A stretch of DNA of 64,000 bases from Burkholderia arboris (GCF_902499125.1 NZ_CABVPX010000015.1:1-64000), one strand, 5' to 3'. Positions 18,616 to 29,736 are shown, numbered from the stretch's first letter. Numbers and translations are program-made. Notes: generated from the sequence alone by a model not told the origin.

Positions 18616-19812
18616 TCAGTCGAGCGGCACGCGCAGCAGCTGCGCGCATGCGGTGGCGGCGGCAACGGCTTCGTCGCGCGTCTGCGCAGTGAAGTTCACG
18701 TGGCCCATCTTGCGGCCGACGCGCGCGTCCTCCTTGCCGTACAGGTGCAGGTGCGCAGTCGGCATCGCCGCGACCGTGTCCCACGGCGGCGTGACGGCAT
18801 CGGCCGCCGCACCGTTCGGGAACCACACGTCGCCGAGGATGTTCAGCATCGCGGCCGGCGAATGCTGGCGCGGGTTGCCGAGCGGCATGCGCGTCATCGC
18901 GCGCACCTGCTGCTCGAACTGGCTCGTTGCGCACGCATCGACCGTGTAGTGGCCGGAGTTGTGCGGGCGCGGCGCCATTTCGTTCGCGACGAACGAGCCG
19001 TCTTCCAGCACGAAGAATTCGACGCACAGCACGCCGACGTAGCCGAGCGTATCGGCAATCCGCACGGCGGCCTGCTGCGCCTCTGCGACACGCGCGGCAT
19101 CGGCGGCCGGCGCCGGCACGACCGTCAGCGCGAGGATGCCGTTGTGGTGCGCGTTCTGCGCGAGCGGGAAGGCGGCCGAGCGGCCGTCCGCACCGCGCGC
19201 GATCAGCGCCGACACTTCGTATTTCAGCGGCAGGCGCTTCTCGAGCACGCACGGCACGCCGCCGAGCGCGGCATGCGCATCGCGCGCTTCCTGCACGGTG
19301 CTCACACGCACCTGGCCCTTGCCGTCGTAGCCGAGACGCGCCGTCTTCAGGATGCCCGGCAGCACCGCGTCGAGCGCGGCATCGTCGAGCGCGGCAAGTG
19401 CCGCCGACGATTCGATCACGACGTGCGGCGCAACGGGCACGCCCGACGCCTCGATGAAGCGCTTCTCCGCGATCCGGTCCTGCGCGACCGCGACGCAGCG
19501 GCCGGCCGGCGCGACGAACGTCGTGCGCGCGAGGAAATCGAGGCTCGCGGCCGGCACGTTCTCGAACTCCGTCGACACGGCGTCGCACAGGTCGGCCAGT
19601 TCCGCGAGCGCGGCCTCGTCGTCGTACGCGGCGCGCAGGTGGCGGTCGGCAACCGCGCCGGCGGGGCTCGTCGGATCGGGATCGAGCACGGCGACGCGAT
19701 AGCCCATCGACTGGGCGGCAAAGCAGAACATGCGGCCGAGCTGGCCACCGCCGACCATGCCCAGCCACGCGCCGGGCAGGATCGGGGAAACGGAATCAGG
19801 AGTTGCGGTCAT
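18616..19812 (-). CDS. purK: 5-(carboxyamino)imidazole ribonucleotide synthase
   Basis: A 398-residue ATP-grasp enzyme that converts AIR, bicarbonate and ATP to N5-CAIR in purine synthesis. N-terminal dinucleotide-like motif [11 protein letters not shown], and the ATP-grasp segments [23 protein letters not shown] and [14 protein letters not shown]. Length is normal for the family. Lies between purE and tsaC on the same strand. Confidence 0.97.
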   Translation of the reverse strand: MTATPDSVSPILPGAWLGMVGGGQLGRMFCFAAQSMGYRVAVLDPDPTSPAGAVADRHLRAAYDDEAALAELADLCDAVSTEFENVPAASLDFLARTTFVAPAGRCVAVAQDRIAEKRFIEASGVPVAPHVVIESSAALAALDDAALDAVLPGILKTARLGYDGKGQVRVSTVQEARDAHAALGGVPCVLEKRLPLKYEVSALIARGADGRSAAFPLAQNAHHNGILALTVVPAPAADAARVAEAQQAAVRIADTLGYVGVLCVEFFVLEDGSFVANEMAPRPHNSGHYTVDACATSQFEQQVRAMTRMPLGNPRQHSPAAMLNILGDVWFPNGAAADAVTPPWDTVAAMPTAHLHLYGKEDARVGRKMGHVNFTAQTRDEAVAAATACAQLLRVPLD

Positions 19813-19892
19813 GTCAGTGGTCGGTCGCGGCGGGCGCTGCCCGCCGCAGTGGGGAGGTCAGGCAGCCGCGACGCGCGGCCGCCGGTGCGCCG

Positions 19893-20414
19893 TCATTCCA
19901 GCGGCGGCAGCACCATCGCGTGCGCGGCTTCGTTCTGGCGCACGCGGAACGCGGCGAGCCGGTTCGCATAGTCGACCGAGTTGCCGGACAGGATCGACAC
20001 GGCGAACAGCGCGGCATTGGCCGCGCCGGCCTCACCGATCGCGAACGTCGCGACGGGCACGCCCTTCGGCATCTGCACGATCGAGTGCAGCGAATCGACG
20101 CCCTTCAGATACTTGCTCGCGACCGGCACACCGAGCACCGGCACCGTGGTCTTCGCGGCCAGCATGCCGGGCAGGTGCGCGGCGCCGCCGGCGCCCGCGA
20201 TGATCGCGCGCAGCCCGCGCTCGCGCGCCTTCTCCGCATAGTCGAACATCTCGTCGGGCATCCGGTGTGCGGACACGACTTTCGCTTCGTACGGTACGCC
20301 GAATTCCTGCAGGATCGCGACCGCGTGCTTCATCACGTCCCAGTCGGAACTCGAACCCATCAGCACGCCGATGAGCGGCGCGCTGTGCGTGTGGGCAGTC
20401 TGGACTTCGCTCAT
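19893..20414 (-). CDS. purE: N5-carboxyaminoimidazole ribonucleotide mutase
   Basis: A 173-residue mutase that converts N5-CAIR to CAIR, the partner of PurK. The class I motifs are all present: [24 protein letters not shown], and [11 protein letters not shown]. Encoded 80 bp before purK and 16 nt after purC. Confidence 0.97.
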   Translation of the reverse strand: MSEVQTAHTHSAPLIGVLMGSSSDWDVMKHAVAILQEFGVPYEAKVVSAHRMPDEMFDYAEKARERGLRAIIAGAGGAAHLPGMLAAKTTVPVLGVPVASKYLKGVDSLHSIVQMPKGVPVATFAIGEAGAANAALFAVSILSGNSVDYANRLAAFRVRQNEAAHAMVLPPLE

Positions 20415-20430
20415 GTCTTCCTTTCCTCGA

Positions 20431-21321
20431 TCAGGCGAGCGACTGGCCCGTGATGCGCTCGAGCGCTTCCTGGTACTTCGCGGCCGTCTTCTCGACGACG
20501 TCGGCCGGCAGCGCCGGCGCCGGCGCCGTCTTGCCCCACGGCTGCGCCTCGAGCCAATCGCGCACGAACTGCTTGTCGAACGACGGCGGGTTCGTGCCGA
20601 CTTCGTACTGGTCGGCCGGCCAGAAGCGCGACGAATCGGCCGTCAGCACTTCGTCCATCAGGTACAGCTTGCCGTGGTTGTCGAGGCCGAATTCGAACTT
20701 CGTGTCGGCGATGATGATGCCGCGCGTCGCCGCATAATCGGCCGCTTCCTTGTACAGCTTGATCGAGATGTCGCGGATCGTCGCGGCCAGCTCGGTGCCG
20801 ATGCGGCGCTCGGTTTCCTCGAACGTGATGTTCTCGTCGTGCTCGCCCATCTCGGCCTTCGCGGCCGGCGTGAAAATCGGCTCGGGCAGCTTCTGCGCAT
20901 TCTGCAGGCCTTCCGGCAGCTGCACGCCGCATACGGCGCCCGACGCCTGGTACTCCTTCCAGCCGCTGCCCGCCAGGTAGCCGCGCACGACCGCTTCGAT
21001 CATGATCGGCTCGAGGCGCTTGACGACCACGCCGCGGCCCTTCACCTGCTCGACCTCGTCGGCCGCGACGACTGCTTCCGGCGCGTCGCCCGTCAGGTGG
21101 TTCGGCACGATGTGCGCGAGCTTGTCGAACCAGAAGTTCGCCATCTGGTTCAGCACGCGGCCCTTGTTCGGAATCGGCTCGCCCATCACCACGTCGAATG
21201 CCGACAGACGGTCGGTCGTGACGATCAGGAGCTTGTCGTTGCCGACCGCGTAGTTATCGCGGACCTTGCCGCGACCGAGGAGCGGCAGCGAGCGGAGCGT
21301 GGATTCGTAAAGGGTAGACAT
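20431..21321 (-). CDS. purC: Phosphoribosylaminoimidazole-succinocarboxamide synthase
   Basis: A 296-residue SAICAR synthase, the step that follows PurE. Family motifs include [12 protein letters not shown] near the N-terminus, [30 protein letters not shown], and the DTKFEFGLD segment. First of the purine genes; 222 bp separate it from fba. Confidence 0.97.
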   Translation of the reverse strand: MSTLYESTLRSLPLLGRGKVRDNYAVGNDKLLIVTTDRLSAFDVVMGEPIPNKGRVLNQMANFWFDKLAHIVPNHLTGDAPEAVVAADEVEQVKGRGVVVKRLEPIMIEAVVRGYLAGSGWKEYQASGAVCGVQLPEGLQNAQKLPEPIFTPAAKAEMGEHDENITFEETERRIGTELAATIRDISIKLYKEAADYAATRGIIIADTKFEFGLDNHGKLYLMDEVLTADSSRFWPADQYEVGTNPPSFDKQFVRDWLEAQPWGKTAPAPALPADVVEKTAAKYQEALERITGQSLA

Positions 21322-21543
21322 CGTCTTTTCGCAGATAAGGAGCCAAACAAAAAGGGAAACGCCGTTCCCCGCGGCAGGCGGGAACGGCGGTCTTGCAATA
21401 CGTCGGCGAACCGGCGGGCGACAACGCCCGGCGGTTGCCGGCCGGCCCTCGTTCGGCCGGACGGAACGGCTGCCGGGGCCGGATCAGATCCGGCAACCGG
21501 GCGGCCAGCCCCGGCCTTGCGGCGGGGCAATCGTACTACAGTC

Positions 21544-22608
21544 TCAGCGCACGACCTGCGCAAGCGCGCCCGACTTGTACTGCTCGGCGATCTTGTCGAG
21601 CGACACCGGCTTGATCTTGCCGGCCTGGCCTTCGCAGCCGAACGCGAGGTAGCGGTCGACGCAAACCTGCTTCGCCGCTTCGCGCGCGGGCTTCAGGTAG
21701 TCGCGCGGATCGAACTTGCCCGGGTTCTCGAACAGGTAGCGGCGGATCGCACCGGTGATCGCGAGACGCAGGTCGGTGTCGATGTTGATCTTGCGCACGC
21801 CGTGCTTGATGCCTTCCTGGATTTCCTCGACCGGCACGCCGTAGGTTTCCTTCATGTCGCCGCCGAATTCGCGGATCTCGGCCAGCAGCTCCTGCGGCAC
21901 CGACGACGAGCCGTGCATCACCAGGTGCGTGTTCGGGATGCGCGCGTGGATTTCCTTGATGCGCTGGATCGACAGGATGTCGCCCGTCGGCTTCTTCGAG
22001 AACTTGTACGCGCCGTGCGACGTGCCGATCGCGATCGCGAGCGCGTCGCACTGCGTGAGCTTCACGAAGTCGGCGGCCTGCTCCGGATCGGTCAGCAGCT
22101 GCTCGCGGGTCATCGTGCCTTCCGCGCCGTGGCCGTCTTCCTTGTCGCCCTTCATCGTCTCGAGCGAGCCGAGCACGCCGAGTTCGGCTTCGACCGTCAC
22201 GCCGATCGAGTGCGCCATCTCGACGACCTTGCGCGACACGTCGACGTTGTACTCGTACGACGCGACCGTCTTGCCGTCGGCTTCGAGCGAACCGTCCATC
22301 ATCACGCTCGTGAAGCCGCTGCGGATCGCGCCCATGCAGACTGCCGGCGACTGGCCGTGATCCTGGTGCATCACGACCGGGATGTGCGGGTACGACTCGA
22401 CTGCTGCTTCGATCAGGTGGCGCAGGAACGGCTCGCCCGCGTACTTACGCGCGCCGGCCGATGCCTGCATGATCACGGGCGCGCCGACCTGGTCCGCCGC
22501 CGCCATGATCGCCTGGACCTGCTCCAGGTTGTTCACGTTGAAGGCCGGCAGGCCATAACCTTGCTCTGCCGCGTGGTCCAGCAATTGACGCATTGATACG
22601 AGAGGCAT
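21544..22608 (-). CDS. fba: Class II fructose-1,6-bisphosphate aldolase
   Basis: A 354-residue zinc-dependent aldolase of the Calvin-cycle type (CbbA-like), used here in glycolysis and gluconeogenesis. Start [20 protein letters not shown]. Metal-binding and active-site stretches are visible: [29 protein letters not shown] and [11 protein letters not shown]. The open frame upstream of the ATG is not coding. Follows pyk in the same direction. Confidence 0.96.
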   Translation of the reverse strand: MPLVSMRQLLDHAAEQGYGLPAFNVNNLEQVQAIMAAADQVGAPVIMQASAGARKYAGEPFLRHLIEAAVESYPHIPVVMHQDHGQSPAVCMGAIRSGFTSVMMDGSLEADGKTVASYEYNVDVSRKVVEMAHSIGVTVEAELGVLGSLETMKGDKEDGHGAEGTMTREQLLTDPEQAADFVKLTQCDALAIAIGTSHGAYKFSKKPTGDILSIQRIKEIHARIPNTHLVMHGSSSVPQELLAEIREFGGDMKETYGVPVEEIQEGIKHGVRKINIDTDLRLAITGAIRRYLFENPGKFDPRDYLKPAREAAKQVCVDRYLAFGCEGQAGKIKPVSLDKIAEQYKSGALAQVVR

Positions 22609-22806
22609 TGTGGAACTCCTTGGAATGAAAACCGGTGCGCCCTGACGCCGGCGCGGCATCCGCCCCCGTTTGGACCGGGGTGGCGCGGCGCGGCTGAGCG
22701 TCGAATAGCCGCATTTTATCGCGAAGCGCCTCCGATTCCGACCGCCTGGTGGCGCCGACTCGCAATTTGTTACGTTCGCACGGCACAATGCGGGCAAAAA
22801 GAAGAA

Positions 22807-22846
22807 AAAAAGCCGCGCGGGGCTTCGGACCCCACGCGGCTTTTGC
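22807..22846 (-). terminator. Rho-independent terminator after pyk
   Basis: A hairpin with about 16 paired bases around a TTCG loop (AAAAGCCGCGCGGGGC on the left), one G-U pair, and a T-run on the minus strand. It lies in the 315 bp gap between pyk and fba; the rest of that gap shows no gene. Confidence 0.9.
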
Positions 22847-22923
22847 GTGAAAAACGGTGCCGGATCCATTTTCAGCCGATCCGGACGGCCGGCCCGCAGG
22901 CCGGCCCGATGCTCAGTCGGCGC

Positions 22924-24360
22924 TCAATAGTGCTCGCCGACCCGCACGATCTTCAGCGTGTTGGTGCCGCCCGCCTGCCCCATCGGCTCGCCGACCGTCA
23001 GCACGACCATGTCGCCGTGCTGCACATAGCCCTGCTTGACGACGATCTCGAGCGCGGCCTGCAGCGCCGAATCGCGGTCGCTGTTGAAGTCGACGTGCAG
23101 CGGCGTCACGTTGCGGTACAGCGCCATCGTGCGCTCGCTGCCGACGCGCGGCGTCAGTGCGAAGATCGGCACGTGCGTGTAGTGACGCGACATCCACAGC
23201 GCGGTCGCGCCCGATTCGGTCAGCGCGATGATGGCCTTCGCGCCGAGGTGGTACGCGGTGAACAGCGCGCCCATCGCGATCGACTGGTCGATCCGCGTGA
23301 ACGTGCGGTCGAGGAAATCCTTGTCGAGCTCGACGTGTTCCGACTTTTCCGCTTCGACGCAGACGGCCGCCATCGTCTCGATCGTGACGACCGGGTACTT
23401 GCCGGCGGCCGTCTCGGCCGACAGCATCACCGCGTCGGTGCCGTCGAGCACCGCGTTCGCGACGTCCGACACTTCCGCGCGGGTCGGCACGGGAGCATGG
23501 ATCATCGATTCCATCATCTGCGTCGCGGTGATCACGAGCTTGTTCGACTCGCGCGCCATCCGGATCATCCGCTTCTGCAGCGCCGGCACGGCCGCGTTGC
23601 CCACTTCCACCGCGAGGTCGCCGCGCGCGACCATGATGCCGTCGGACGCGTCGAGGATGCTCTGCAGCGCCGGGATCGCTTCCGCGCGCTCGATCTTCGC
23701 GATCATCTTCGGCTTGATGCCGTAAGGCGCGCCCGCGATGTTCGCGAGCTGACGCGCCATTTCCATGTCGGTCGCGTTCTTCGGGAACGACACCGCGACG
23801 AGGTCCGCGCCGAGCGACATCGCGGTGCGGATGTCTTCCATGTCCTTCGCGGTCAGCGCCGGCGCCGACAGGCCGCCGCCCTGGCGGTTGATCCCCTTGT
23901 TGTTCGACAGCTCGCCGCCCACCTTGACGGTCGTGTGGATCTCGTCGCCGAGCACGCGCTCGACGGTCAGCACGATCAGGCCGTCGTTCAGCAACAGCAG
24001 GTCGCCCGGGCGCAGGTCGCGCGGCAGTTCCTTGTAGTCGAGGCCGACACGCTCGTCGTTGCCGAGTTCGCAGGCGGCGTCGAGGATGAACGGCTGCCCC
24101 GGCACGAGCGTGGTCTTGCCGTTCTCGAACTTGCCGACGCGGATCTTCGGGCCCTGGAGGTCGGCCATGATCGCGATCTCGCGGCCAACCTTGCGGGCGG
24201 CCTCGCGCACCATCTCGGCGCGCTGGCGGTGATCGTCGGCCGTGCCGTGCGAAAAATTGAGCCGCACGACGTCGAGGCCCGCCTGCATCATCTGCAGCAG
24301 AATCTCCGGCGAACTGGAAGCCGGGCCGATCGTGGCGACTATCTTGGTGGCGCGCTGCAT
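22924..24360 (-). CDS. pyk: Pyruvate kinase
   Basis: A 478-residue glycolytic enzyme converting phosphoenolpyruvate and ADP to pyruvate and ATP. Start MQRATKIVATIGPASSS; a second in-frame ATG lies four codons upstream. Motifs: VVRLNFSHGTADDH, MADLQGPKIRVG, MIAKIERAEA with the catalytic Lys, DGIMVARGDLAVEVG and TATQMMESM. The 284 bp between it and pgk is very GC-rich with no recognisable gene. Confidence 0.97.
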   Translation of the reverse strand: MQRATKIVATIGPASSSPEILLQMMQAGLDVVRLNFSHGTADDHRQRAEMVREAARKVGREIAIMADLQGPKIRVGKFENGKTTLVPGQPFILDAACELGNDERVGLDYKELPRDLRPGDLLLLNDGLIVLTVERVLGDEIHTTVKVGGELSNNKGINRQGGGLSAPALTAKDMEDIRTAMSLGADLVAVSFPKNATDMEMARQLANIAGAPYGIKPKMIAKIERAEAIPALQSILDASDGIMVARGDLAVEVGNAAVPALQKRMIRMARESNKLVITATQMMESMIHAPVPTRAEVSDVANAVLDGTDAVMLSAETAAGKYPVVTIETMAAVCVEAEKSEHVELDKDFLDRTFTRIDQSIAMGALFTAYHLGAKAIIALTESGATALWMSRHYTHVPIFALTPRVGSERTMALYRNVTPLHVDFNSDRDSALQAALEIVVKQGYVQHGDMVVLTVGEPMGQAGGTNTLKIVRVGEHY

Positions 24361-24644
24361 GAAACTCCTCATCTGGATCAAGGTGGATGCGCTGGGTGAA
24401 ACGCTGCGAGAGCCGGAAGCGGCAGGCCCAGCGGCGGCCGTTCCGGGGGGCGTGCCGGTGCTTGCGCCCGGCATCGCTTTGTTCTGAATCTCGTGGTGCT
24501 GTGCGGCCGCGTCGCCGGCAGCCGCCGGTGCGCGCGGGGCGGTGTTCGCCCGCGCGGGCGCGCGTTTGCGCTTGCCCGCGCCGGCCGGCTGCTCCGCTTT
24601 CGCGGAGCGCACGGCCTTCGTCACCCCTGCGCGCGCCGCCACGC

Positions 24645-25841
24645 TCAGGCCGCCCGCGTTTCGAGCACTTCCACCGCCGGCAGCTTCTTCCCCTCGAGGA
24701 ACTCGAGGAAGGCGCCGCCGCCCGTCGAGATGTAGCTGACCTGATCGTGGATGCCGTACTTCGCGATGGCCGCGAGCGTGTCGCCGCCGCCTGCGATCGA
24801 GAACGCGGACGATTTGGCGATCGCTTCGGCGAGCGTCTTGGTGCCGTTGCCGAACTGGTCGAACTCGAACACGCCGACCGGGCCGTTCCACACGATCGTG
24901 CCGGCCTTCTCGAGCTGGCTCGCGAGCGCCTTGGCGGTATCCGGGCCGATGTCGAGGATCATGTCGTCCGCTTCGATGTCGGCGACCTGCTTCACCGTGG
25001 CCACGGCCGTCGGCGAGAATTCCTTCGCGGTGACGACGTCGGTCGGGATCGGCACCGACGCGCCGCGCTCGCGCGCTTCGTCGATGATCGCCTTCGCCTC
25101 GTTGACGAGGTCGGCTTCCGCGAGCGACTTGCCGATCCGCAGGCCGGCCGCGAGCATGAACGTGTTGGCGATGCCGCCGCCGACGATCAGCTGGTCGACC
25201 TTGCCGGCCAGCGACTTCAGGATGGTCAGCTTGGTCGACACCTTCGAACCGGCGACGATCGCCACCAGCGGGCGTGCCGGGTTGCCGAGCGCCTTGCCGA
25301 GCGCATCGAGTTCGGCGGCCAGCAGCGGGCCCGCGCACGCGACCGGCGCGTACTTCGCGATCCCGTGGGTGGTCGCTTCCGCGCGGTGTGCGGTGCCGAA
25401 TGCGTCGTTCACGTACACGTCGCAGAGCTTCGCCATCTTCTGGGCGAGCTCGTCCGAATTCTTCTTCTCGCCCTTGTTGACGCGGCAGTTCTCGAGCAGC
25501 ACGACCTGGCCCGGCGCGACGTTCACGCCGTTCTCGACCCAGTTCGACACCAGCGGCACGTCACGGCCGAGCAGCTCGGCGAGGCGCTTCGCGACCGGCG
25601 CGAGCGAGTCTTCCGGCTTGAATTCGCCTTCGGTCGGACGGCCGAGGTGCGACGTGACCATCACGGCCGCGCCGGCGTCGAGCGCGGCCTGGATGGCCGG
25701 CACGGACGCGCGCACGCGCGTGTCTTCGGTGATGTTGCCCTGGTCGTCCTGCGGGACGTTCAGGTCGGCGCGGATGAACACCCGCTTGCCGGCGAGCTGG
25801 CCGGCGGCGATCAGGTCGGTAAGACGCTTGACTTGGCTCAT
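24645..25841 (-). CDS. pgk: Phosphoglycerate kinase
   Basis: A 398-residue monomeric glycolytic kinase. N-domain motifs [27 protein letters not shown] and [14 protein letters not shown]-domain nucleotide-binding stretches [22 protein letters not shown] and [11 protein letters not shown] with the terminal [13 protein letters not shown]. Start [10 protein letters not shown]. First of the glycolytic set on this strand. Confidence 0.97.
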   Translation of the reverse strand: MSQVKRLTDLIAAGQLAGKRVFIRADLNVPQDDQGNITEDTRVRASVPAIQAALDAGAAVMVTSHLGRPTEGEFKPEDSLAPVAKRLAELLGRDVPLVSNWVENGVNVAPGQVVLLENCRVNKGEKKNSDELAQKMAKLCDVYVNDAFGTAHRAEATTHGIAKYAPVACAGPLLAAELDALGKALGNPARPLVAIVAGSKVSTKLTILKSLAGKVDQLIVGGGIANTFMLAAGLRIGKSLAEADLVNEAKAIIDEARERGASVPIPTDVVTAKEFSPTAVATVKQVADIEADDMILDIGPDTAKALASQLEKAGTIVWNGPVGVFEFDQFGNGTKTLAEAIAKSSAFSIAGGGDTLAAIAKYGIHDQVSYISTGGGAFLEFLEGKKLPAVEVLETRAA

Positions 25842-26120
25842 GTTGGACAAATTGAAGTAGTGGATGGGGAAAGGGGATTCACGCTGGATGTGCGCGGGCT
25901 GCCGCGAAAGGGCGCCGGATGCGGCCGTGGCTGGCGGTTCGCATGACGCGCACGGGTAAAAAATCTCGAACGGGCATTCTAGCCGATCCACCCGGCAGAC
26001 TGACCCGCGGGCGGCGAATTCCGCCTATTTGGGATCGCGCGCGGCAACGGACACATTGCCGCAACGCAGCAATGCAGGTGCGCGGACGGCCGGCGCCCGG
26101 CGGGCCGGAGCGGCAGCCCA

Positions 26121-26444
26121 TCAGAAGACCAGGCGCAGCGCGGTGAACACGAGCATCCCGACGACGATCGTGCCGAGCATGCTGCGCCGCCACAAGAACC
26201 AGCCGAGGCCGGCGAGCGCCGCGTAGAACGGATGGTTGGTCAGCGCGAACGACAGCCCGGCCGGCGTTTCGAGCACGTCGGGCAGCACGACGGCGACCAG
26301 CGCGGCGGCCGGCGCGTAGCGCAGCGCGCGCTGCGCACGTTCGGGCAGCACGGTGCGCTCGCCGCCGATCAGGAACAGCGCGCGCGTGACGGCCGTGACG
26401 ACCGTCATCCCGATGATGACGATCCAGATCTCCGTCGCGCTCAT
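26121..26444 (-). CDS. azlD: Branched-chain amino acid exporter small subunit AzlD
   Basis: A 107-residue, four-helix membrane protein (MSATEIWIVIIGMTVVTAVT at the N-terminus, RRSMLGTIVVGMLVFTALRL at the C-terminus). It pairs with AzlC as a two-subunit exporter of branched-chain amino acids and analogues. The start codon overlaps the azlC stop by 4 nt. Confidence 0.92.
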   Translation of the reverse strand: MSATEIWIVIIGMTVVTAVTRALFLIGGERTVLPERAQRALRYAPAAALVAVVLPDVLETPAGLSFALTNHPFYAALAGLGWFLWRRSMLGTIVVGMLVFTALRLVF

Positions 26445-27196
26445 TCGATTTCCTTTTCGTGCACGGTTTCGGTGCGGATGCGCCGCCAGTCGGCCCGTTC
26501 GACGAAGAAGTCGGCCGTGCAGCCGGCCGCGAGCGCGGCGAGCACCGCGAGCGGCAGCGCGAGCCGGTACGGCAGGTCGAAAGCAACGAGCGACACGATG
26601 CCCGCGACCGCGACGGCCGCGAGCGTCGAGCGGTTCGCGACCGCCGACACCATGATCGGGATCAGCGCGAGCGTGCCGGCCAGTTCCAGCCCCCAGCTTG
26701 CCGGGAAGAAGCTCGCGAGCAGGATGCCGGCGAGCGACGACACCTGCCACGACACCCAGCTCGCGAGCGCCATCCCCCAGAAATACGCTTCCTTGCCCGG
26801 CACGTGGCCGTAGGCAAAGCCCTGTTTCTGAAACAGCAGGTAGATCACGTCGCCGTTGAAATAGCCGATCGCGAGGCGCCGCCACAGCGGCAGGTAGGAA
26901 AAATGGGGGGCAAGCCCGGCGCTGAAGATCACGAAGCGCATGTTGACCATCGCGGCCGTGAGCAGCACGGTCCAGATCGGCAGCTTCGCCGCGAGGAGCG
27001 GCAGCACCGCGAGCTGCGACGAGCCCGCGTAGACGAAGATCGACATCGCGCTCGCCTGCCCGAGCGTCATGACCGACTTGCTCATCGCGATGCCGGTGAC
27101 GAGGCCCCAGGACAGGATCGCCATCAATGTCGGGGAATAGTCGCGCGCGCCCTGGATCAGCGCAAAGCGGTCGGTGGCGGACAATCGAGCGAGCAT
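26441..27196 (-). CDS. azlC: Branched-chain amino acid exporter large subunit AzlC
   Basis: A 251-residue integral membrane protein. The AzlC hallmark ILSWGLVTGIAMSK, FVYAGSSQLAVLPLL and AAMVNMRFVIFSAGL are present, with about six to seven hydrophobic helices. Start at MLARLSATDRF; the in-frame extension upstream is Arg/Pro-rich and unlikely to be coding. Divergent from ilvE, which fits a role in branched-chain amino acid balance. Confidence 0.93.
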   Translation of the reverse strand: MLARLSATDRFALIQGARDYSPTLMAILSWGLVTGIAMSKSVMTLGQASAMSIFVYAGSSQLAVLPLLAAKLPIWTVLLTAAMVNMRFVIFSAGLAPHFSYLPLWRRLAIGYFNGDVIYLLFQKQGFAYGHVPGKEAYFWGMALASWVSWQVSSLAGILLASFFPASWGLELAGTLALIPIMVSAVANRSTLAAVAVAGIVSLVAFDLPYRLALPLAVLAALAAGCTADFFVERADWRRIRTETVHEKEIE

Positions 27197-27390
27197 GGGA
27201 GAGCGGGCCGCAGCGGGCGGTTCGTCGGGGCGCCGGCGCCTCCTGCCGGTACGTCCCATCGTTATTGGAATCGGTACCGGACGATTATAGCGCCGGCCCC
27301 GCGCCGACCGACCGGATCGCCGCCAAATGACGCTAAAATAAGCGTCTTTCCGGCTCAACGCTGCATACAACCGCATCCCAGGAGAAATCT

Positions 27391-28314
27391 ATGTCAATGG
27401 CCGACCGCGACGGCAAGATCTGGATGGACGGCAAGCTGATCGACTGGCGCGACGCCAAGATCCACGTCCTGACCCATACGCTGCACTACGGCATGGGCGT
27501 CTTCGAGGGCGTGCGCGCGTACAAGGCGGCCGACGGCAGCACCTCGATCTTCCGCCTGCCCGAGCACACCAAACGTCTGCTGAATTCGGCGAAGATCTTC
27601 CAGATGGACGTGCCGTTCGACCGCGAGACGCTCGAAGCCGCGCAACTCGAAGTCGTGCGCGAGAACAAGCTCGAGTCGGGCTACCTGCGCCCGATCATCT
27701 GGGTCGGCTCGGAAAAGCTCGGCGTGGCCGCGAAGGGCAACACGATCCACGTCGCGATCGCCGCATGGCCGTGGGGCGCGTACCTCGGCGAAGACGGCCT
27801 CGCGAAGGGCATCCGCGTGAAGACGTCGTCGTTCACGCGCCACCACGTGAACGTGTCGATGGTGCGCGCGAAGGCGTCGGGCTGGTACGTGAACTCGATC
27901 CTGGCGAACCAGGAAGCGACCGCCGACGGCTACGACGAAGCGCTGCTGCTCGACGTCGACGGCTACGTGTCGGAAGGCTCGGGCGAGAACTTCTTCCTCG
28001 TGAACAACGGCAAGCTGTACACGCCCGACCTGTCGTCGTGCCTCGACGGCATCACGCGCGACACGATCATCACGCTCGCGAAGGACGCCGGCATCGAAGT
28101 GATCGAGAAGCGCATCACGCGCGACGAGGTCTACACGGCCGACGAGGCGTTCTTCACCGGCACCGCCGCCGAAGTCACGCCGATCCGCGAACTCGACAAC
28201 CGCACGATCGGCAGCGGTGCGCGCGGCCCCGTCACGGAAAAGCTCCAGTCGGCGTTTTTCGATATCGTGTCGGGCAAGAACGCGAAGTACGCGCACTGGC
28301 TGACGAAGGTCTGA
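27391..28314 (+). CDS. ilvE: Branched-chain amino acid aminotransferase
   Basis: A 307-residue class IV PLP enzyme that transfers the amino group in the last step of valine, leucine and isoleucine synthesis. Expected features: HTLHYGMGVFEGVRAY, the PLP lysine at Lys161 (SMVRAKASGWYVNS), and EGSGENFFLV. AGGAGAAATCT precedes the start; MSMADRDG could also start at the second Met. Confidence 0.97.
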   Translation: MSMADRDGKIWMDGKLIDWRDAKIHVLTHTLHYGMGVFEGVRAYKAADGSTSIFRLPEHTKRLLNSAKIFQMDVPFDRETLEAAQLEVVRENKLESGYLRPIIWVGSEKLGVAAKGNTIHVAIAAWPWGAYLGEDGLAKGIRVKTSSFTRHHVNVSMVRAKASGWYVNSILANQEATADGYDEALLLDVDGYVSEGSGENFFLVNNGKLYTPDLSSCLDGITRDTIITLAKDAGIEVIEKRITRDEVYTADEAFFTGTAAEVTPIRELDNRTIGSGARGPVTEKLQSAFFDIVSGKNAKYAHWLTKV

Positions 28315-28363
28315 GCGCGCCGCGCCCCGACCGCCCCACAAAAGAGTGATAAGAGAAAGTCTC

Positions 28364-28558
28364 ATGAGTGAAATCAAGGAAATGCCGCTGGTCGAGCTGA
28401 CGGCCAAGGATCTTCCCGCCTACTGCCCGAACCCGGCCATGGCACGCTGGAGCGCGCACCCGCGCGTCTTCATCGACGTGTCGCACGGCGAAGCGCGCTG
28501 CCCGTACTGCGGCACGCGCTACAAGCTGCGCGACGGCGAGGTCGTCAAGGGCCACTGA
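28364..28558 (+). CDS. Small CHCC-type zinc-finger protein
   Basis: A 64-residue protein starting MSEIKEMPLVELTAKDL. It contains a CHCC zinc site spread over AYCPNP, VFIDVSHGEARCPYCGTRY, resembling the zf-CHCC domain of the mitochondrial complex I subunit NDUFS6. Common beside ilvE in beta-proteobacteria. Biochemical role unknown. Confidence 0.9.
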   Translation: MSEIKEMPLVELTAKDLPAYCPNPAMARWSAHPRVFIDVSHGEARCPYCGTRYKLRDGEVVKGH

Positions 28559-28698
28559 GCCCGGGCGGCCGGGCCCGCGGGCCCGCCGACTCGCAAGGCG
28601 GCGCAGCCGGAAATCCGGCGCGCCGCCCTTCCCCATTCTGGCAACCCGAACGCGGCGCCCATGCGCCGCGCTTCATTACGACATCGGAAGTCGACCTG

Positions 28699-29736
28699 AT
28701 GCGTCGAGCGCTGGTTATCGCACCGAATTGGATCGGTGACGCATTGATGGCGCAGCCGCTTTTTGCGCTGCTGAAAAAGCTCCATCCCCGCATCGCAATC
28801 GATGCCGTCGCGCCCTCGTGGGTCGCGCCCGTGCTCGAGCGGATGCCTGAGATCCACGATGTCTACGCGACCGATCTCGCGCATGGCAAGCTGCAGCTGC
28901 TGCGCCGCTGGCAGCTCGCGAGCGACCTGCGCGACGTCGGCTACGACGCGGCGTACGTGCTGCCGAATTCGCTGAAGTCCGCGGTGATCCCGTGGCTCGC
29001 GAACATCCCGCTGCGGATCGGCTACACGGGCGAGCACCGCTACGGGCTGCTGAACGTGCGGCACGCGAATCCGACCAAGTCGGGCGAGCGGCCGCCGATG
29101 ACGACCCACTACGCGGCACTTGCCTACGCGCCGGGCGCGAAGCTGCCCGAGTCGATGAAGACGCTGCCCGCGCCGCGCCTCGACGCCGACCTGAACGAGA
29201 CGGCGCGCGTGTCCGCACGTTTCAATCTCGATACGCGCAAGCCGCTCGTCGTGTTCTGCCCGGGCGCCGAATACGGCCCGGCCAAGCGCTGGCCGCCCGA
29301 GCACTTCGCGGCGCTCGCGACGATCGTTCATCAGTCGTTCCCGTATACGCAGATCGTCGCGCTCGGCTCGCAGAAGGACGCGGCAGCCGCGCAGGCGATC
29401 GCCGACCATGCGCCGAACGTGCGCAACCTGTGCGGACAGACGTCGCTGTCCGAGGCGTGTGCGCTGATCGCGCGCGCGAACGCGGTCGTCACCAACGATT
29501 CGGGGCTGATGCACGTCGCCGCCGCGCTGCGCCGGCCGCTCGTCGCGCTGTACGGATCGACCGATCCGCGCCACACCCCTCCGCTGTCGGACCTGGCGAA
29601 GGTACAATGGCTGCATCTCGAATGCAGTCCCTGCTTCGAACGCGAGTGCCCGCTCGGCCACCTGAAGTGCCTGCGCGAACTCGGTCCCGAGCAGGTATTC
29701 GGCGATTTGCGCGGCATGCTCGTCGGGCAGCGCTGA
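28699..29736 (+). CDS. waaF: Lipopolysaccharide heptosyltransferase II
   Basis: A 345-residue GT9 glycosyltransferase that adds the second L-glycero-D-manno-heptose to the LPS inner core. The N-terminus MRRALVIAPNWIGDALMAQP and the C-terminal FCPGAEYGPAKRWPPEHFA, TNDSGLMHVAAAL and ALYGSTDPRHTPP stretches are diagnostic of WaaF. It acts at the cytoplasmic face of the inner membrane. Confidence 0.96.
   Translation: MRRALVIAPNWIGDALMAQPLFALLKKLHPRIAIDAVAPSWVAPVLERMPEIHDVYATDLAHGKLQLLRRWQLASDLRDVGYDAAYVLPNSLKSAVIPWLANIPLRIGYTGEHRYGLLNVRHANPTKSGERPPMTTHYAALAYAPGAKLPESMKTLPAPRLDADLNETARVSARFNLDTRKPLVVFCPGAEYGPAKRWPPEHFAALATIVHQSFPYTQIVALGSQKDAAAAQAIADHAPNVRNLCGQTSLSEACALIARANAVVTNDSGLMHVAAALRRPLVALYGSTDPRHTPPLSDLAKVQWLHLECSPCFERECPLGHLKCLRELGPEQVFGDLRGMLVGQR

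Noticed and set aside
17576..19768. Possible PurK-TsaC fusion (730-codon frame)
   Set aside because: The frame upstream of 18604 is the wrong frame of purK; both genes have their own starts.
22924..25338. Possible N-terminally extended pyruvate kinase
   Set aside because: The upstream part is a shadow of pgk plus GC-rich spacer; the family start is at 24360.
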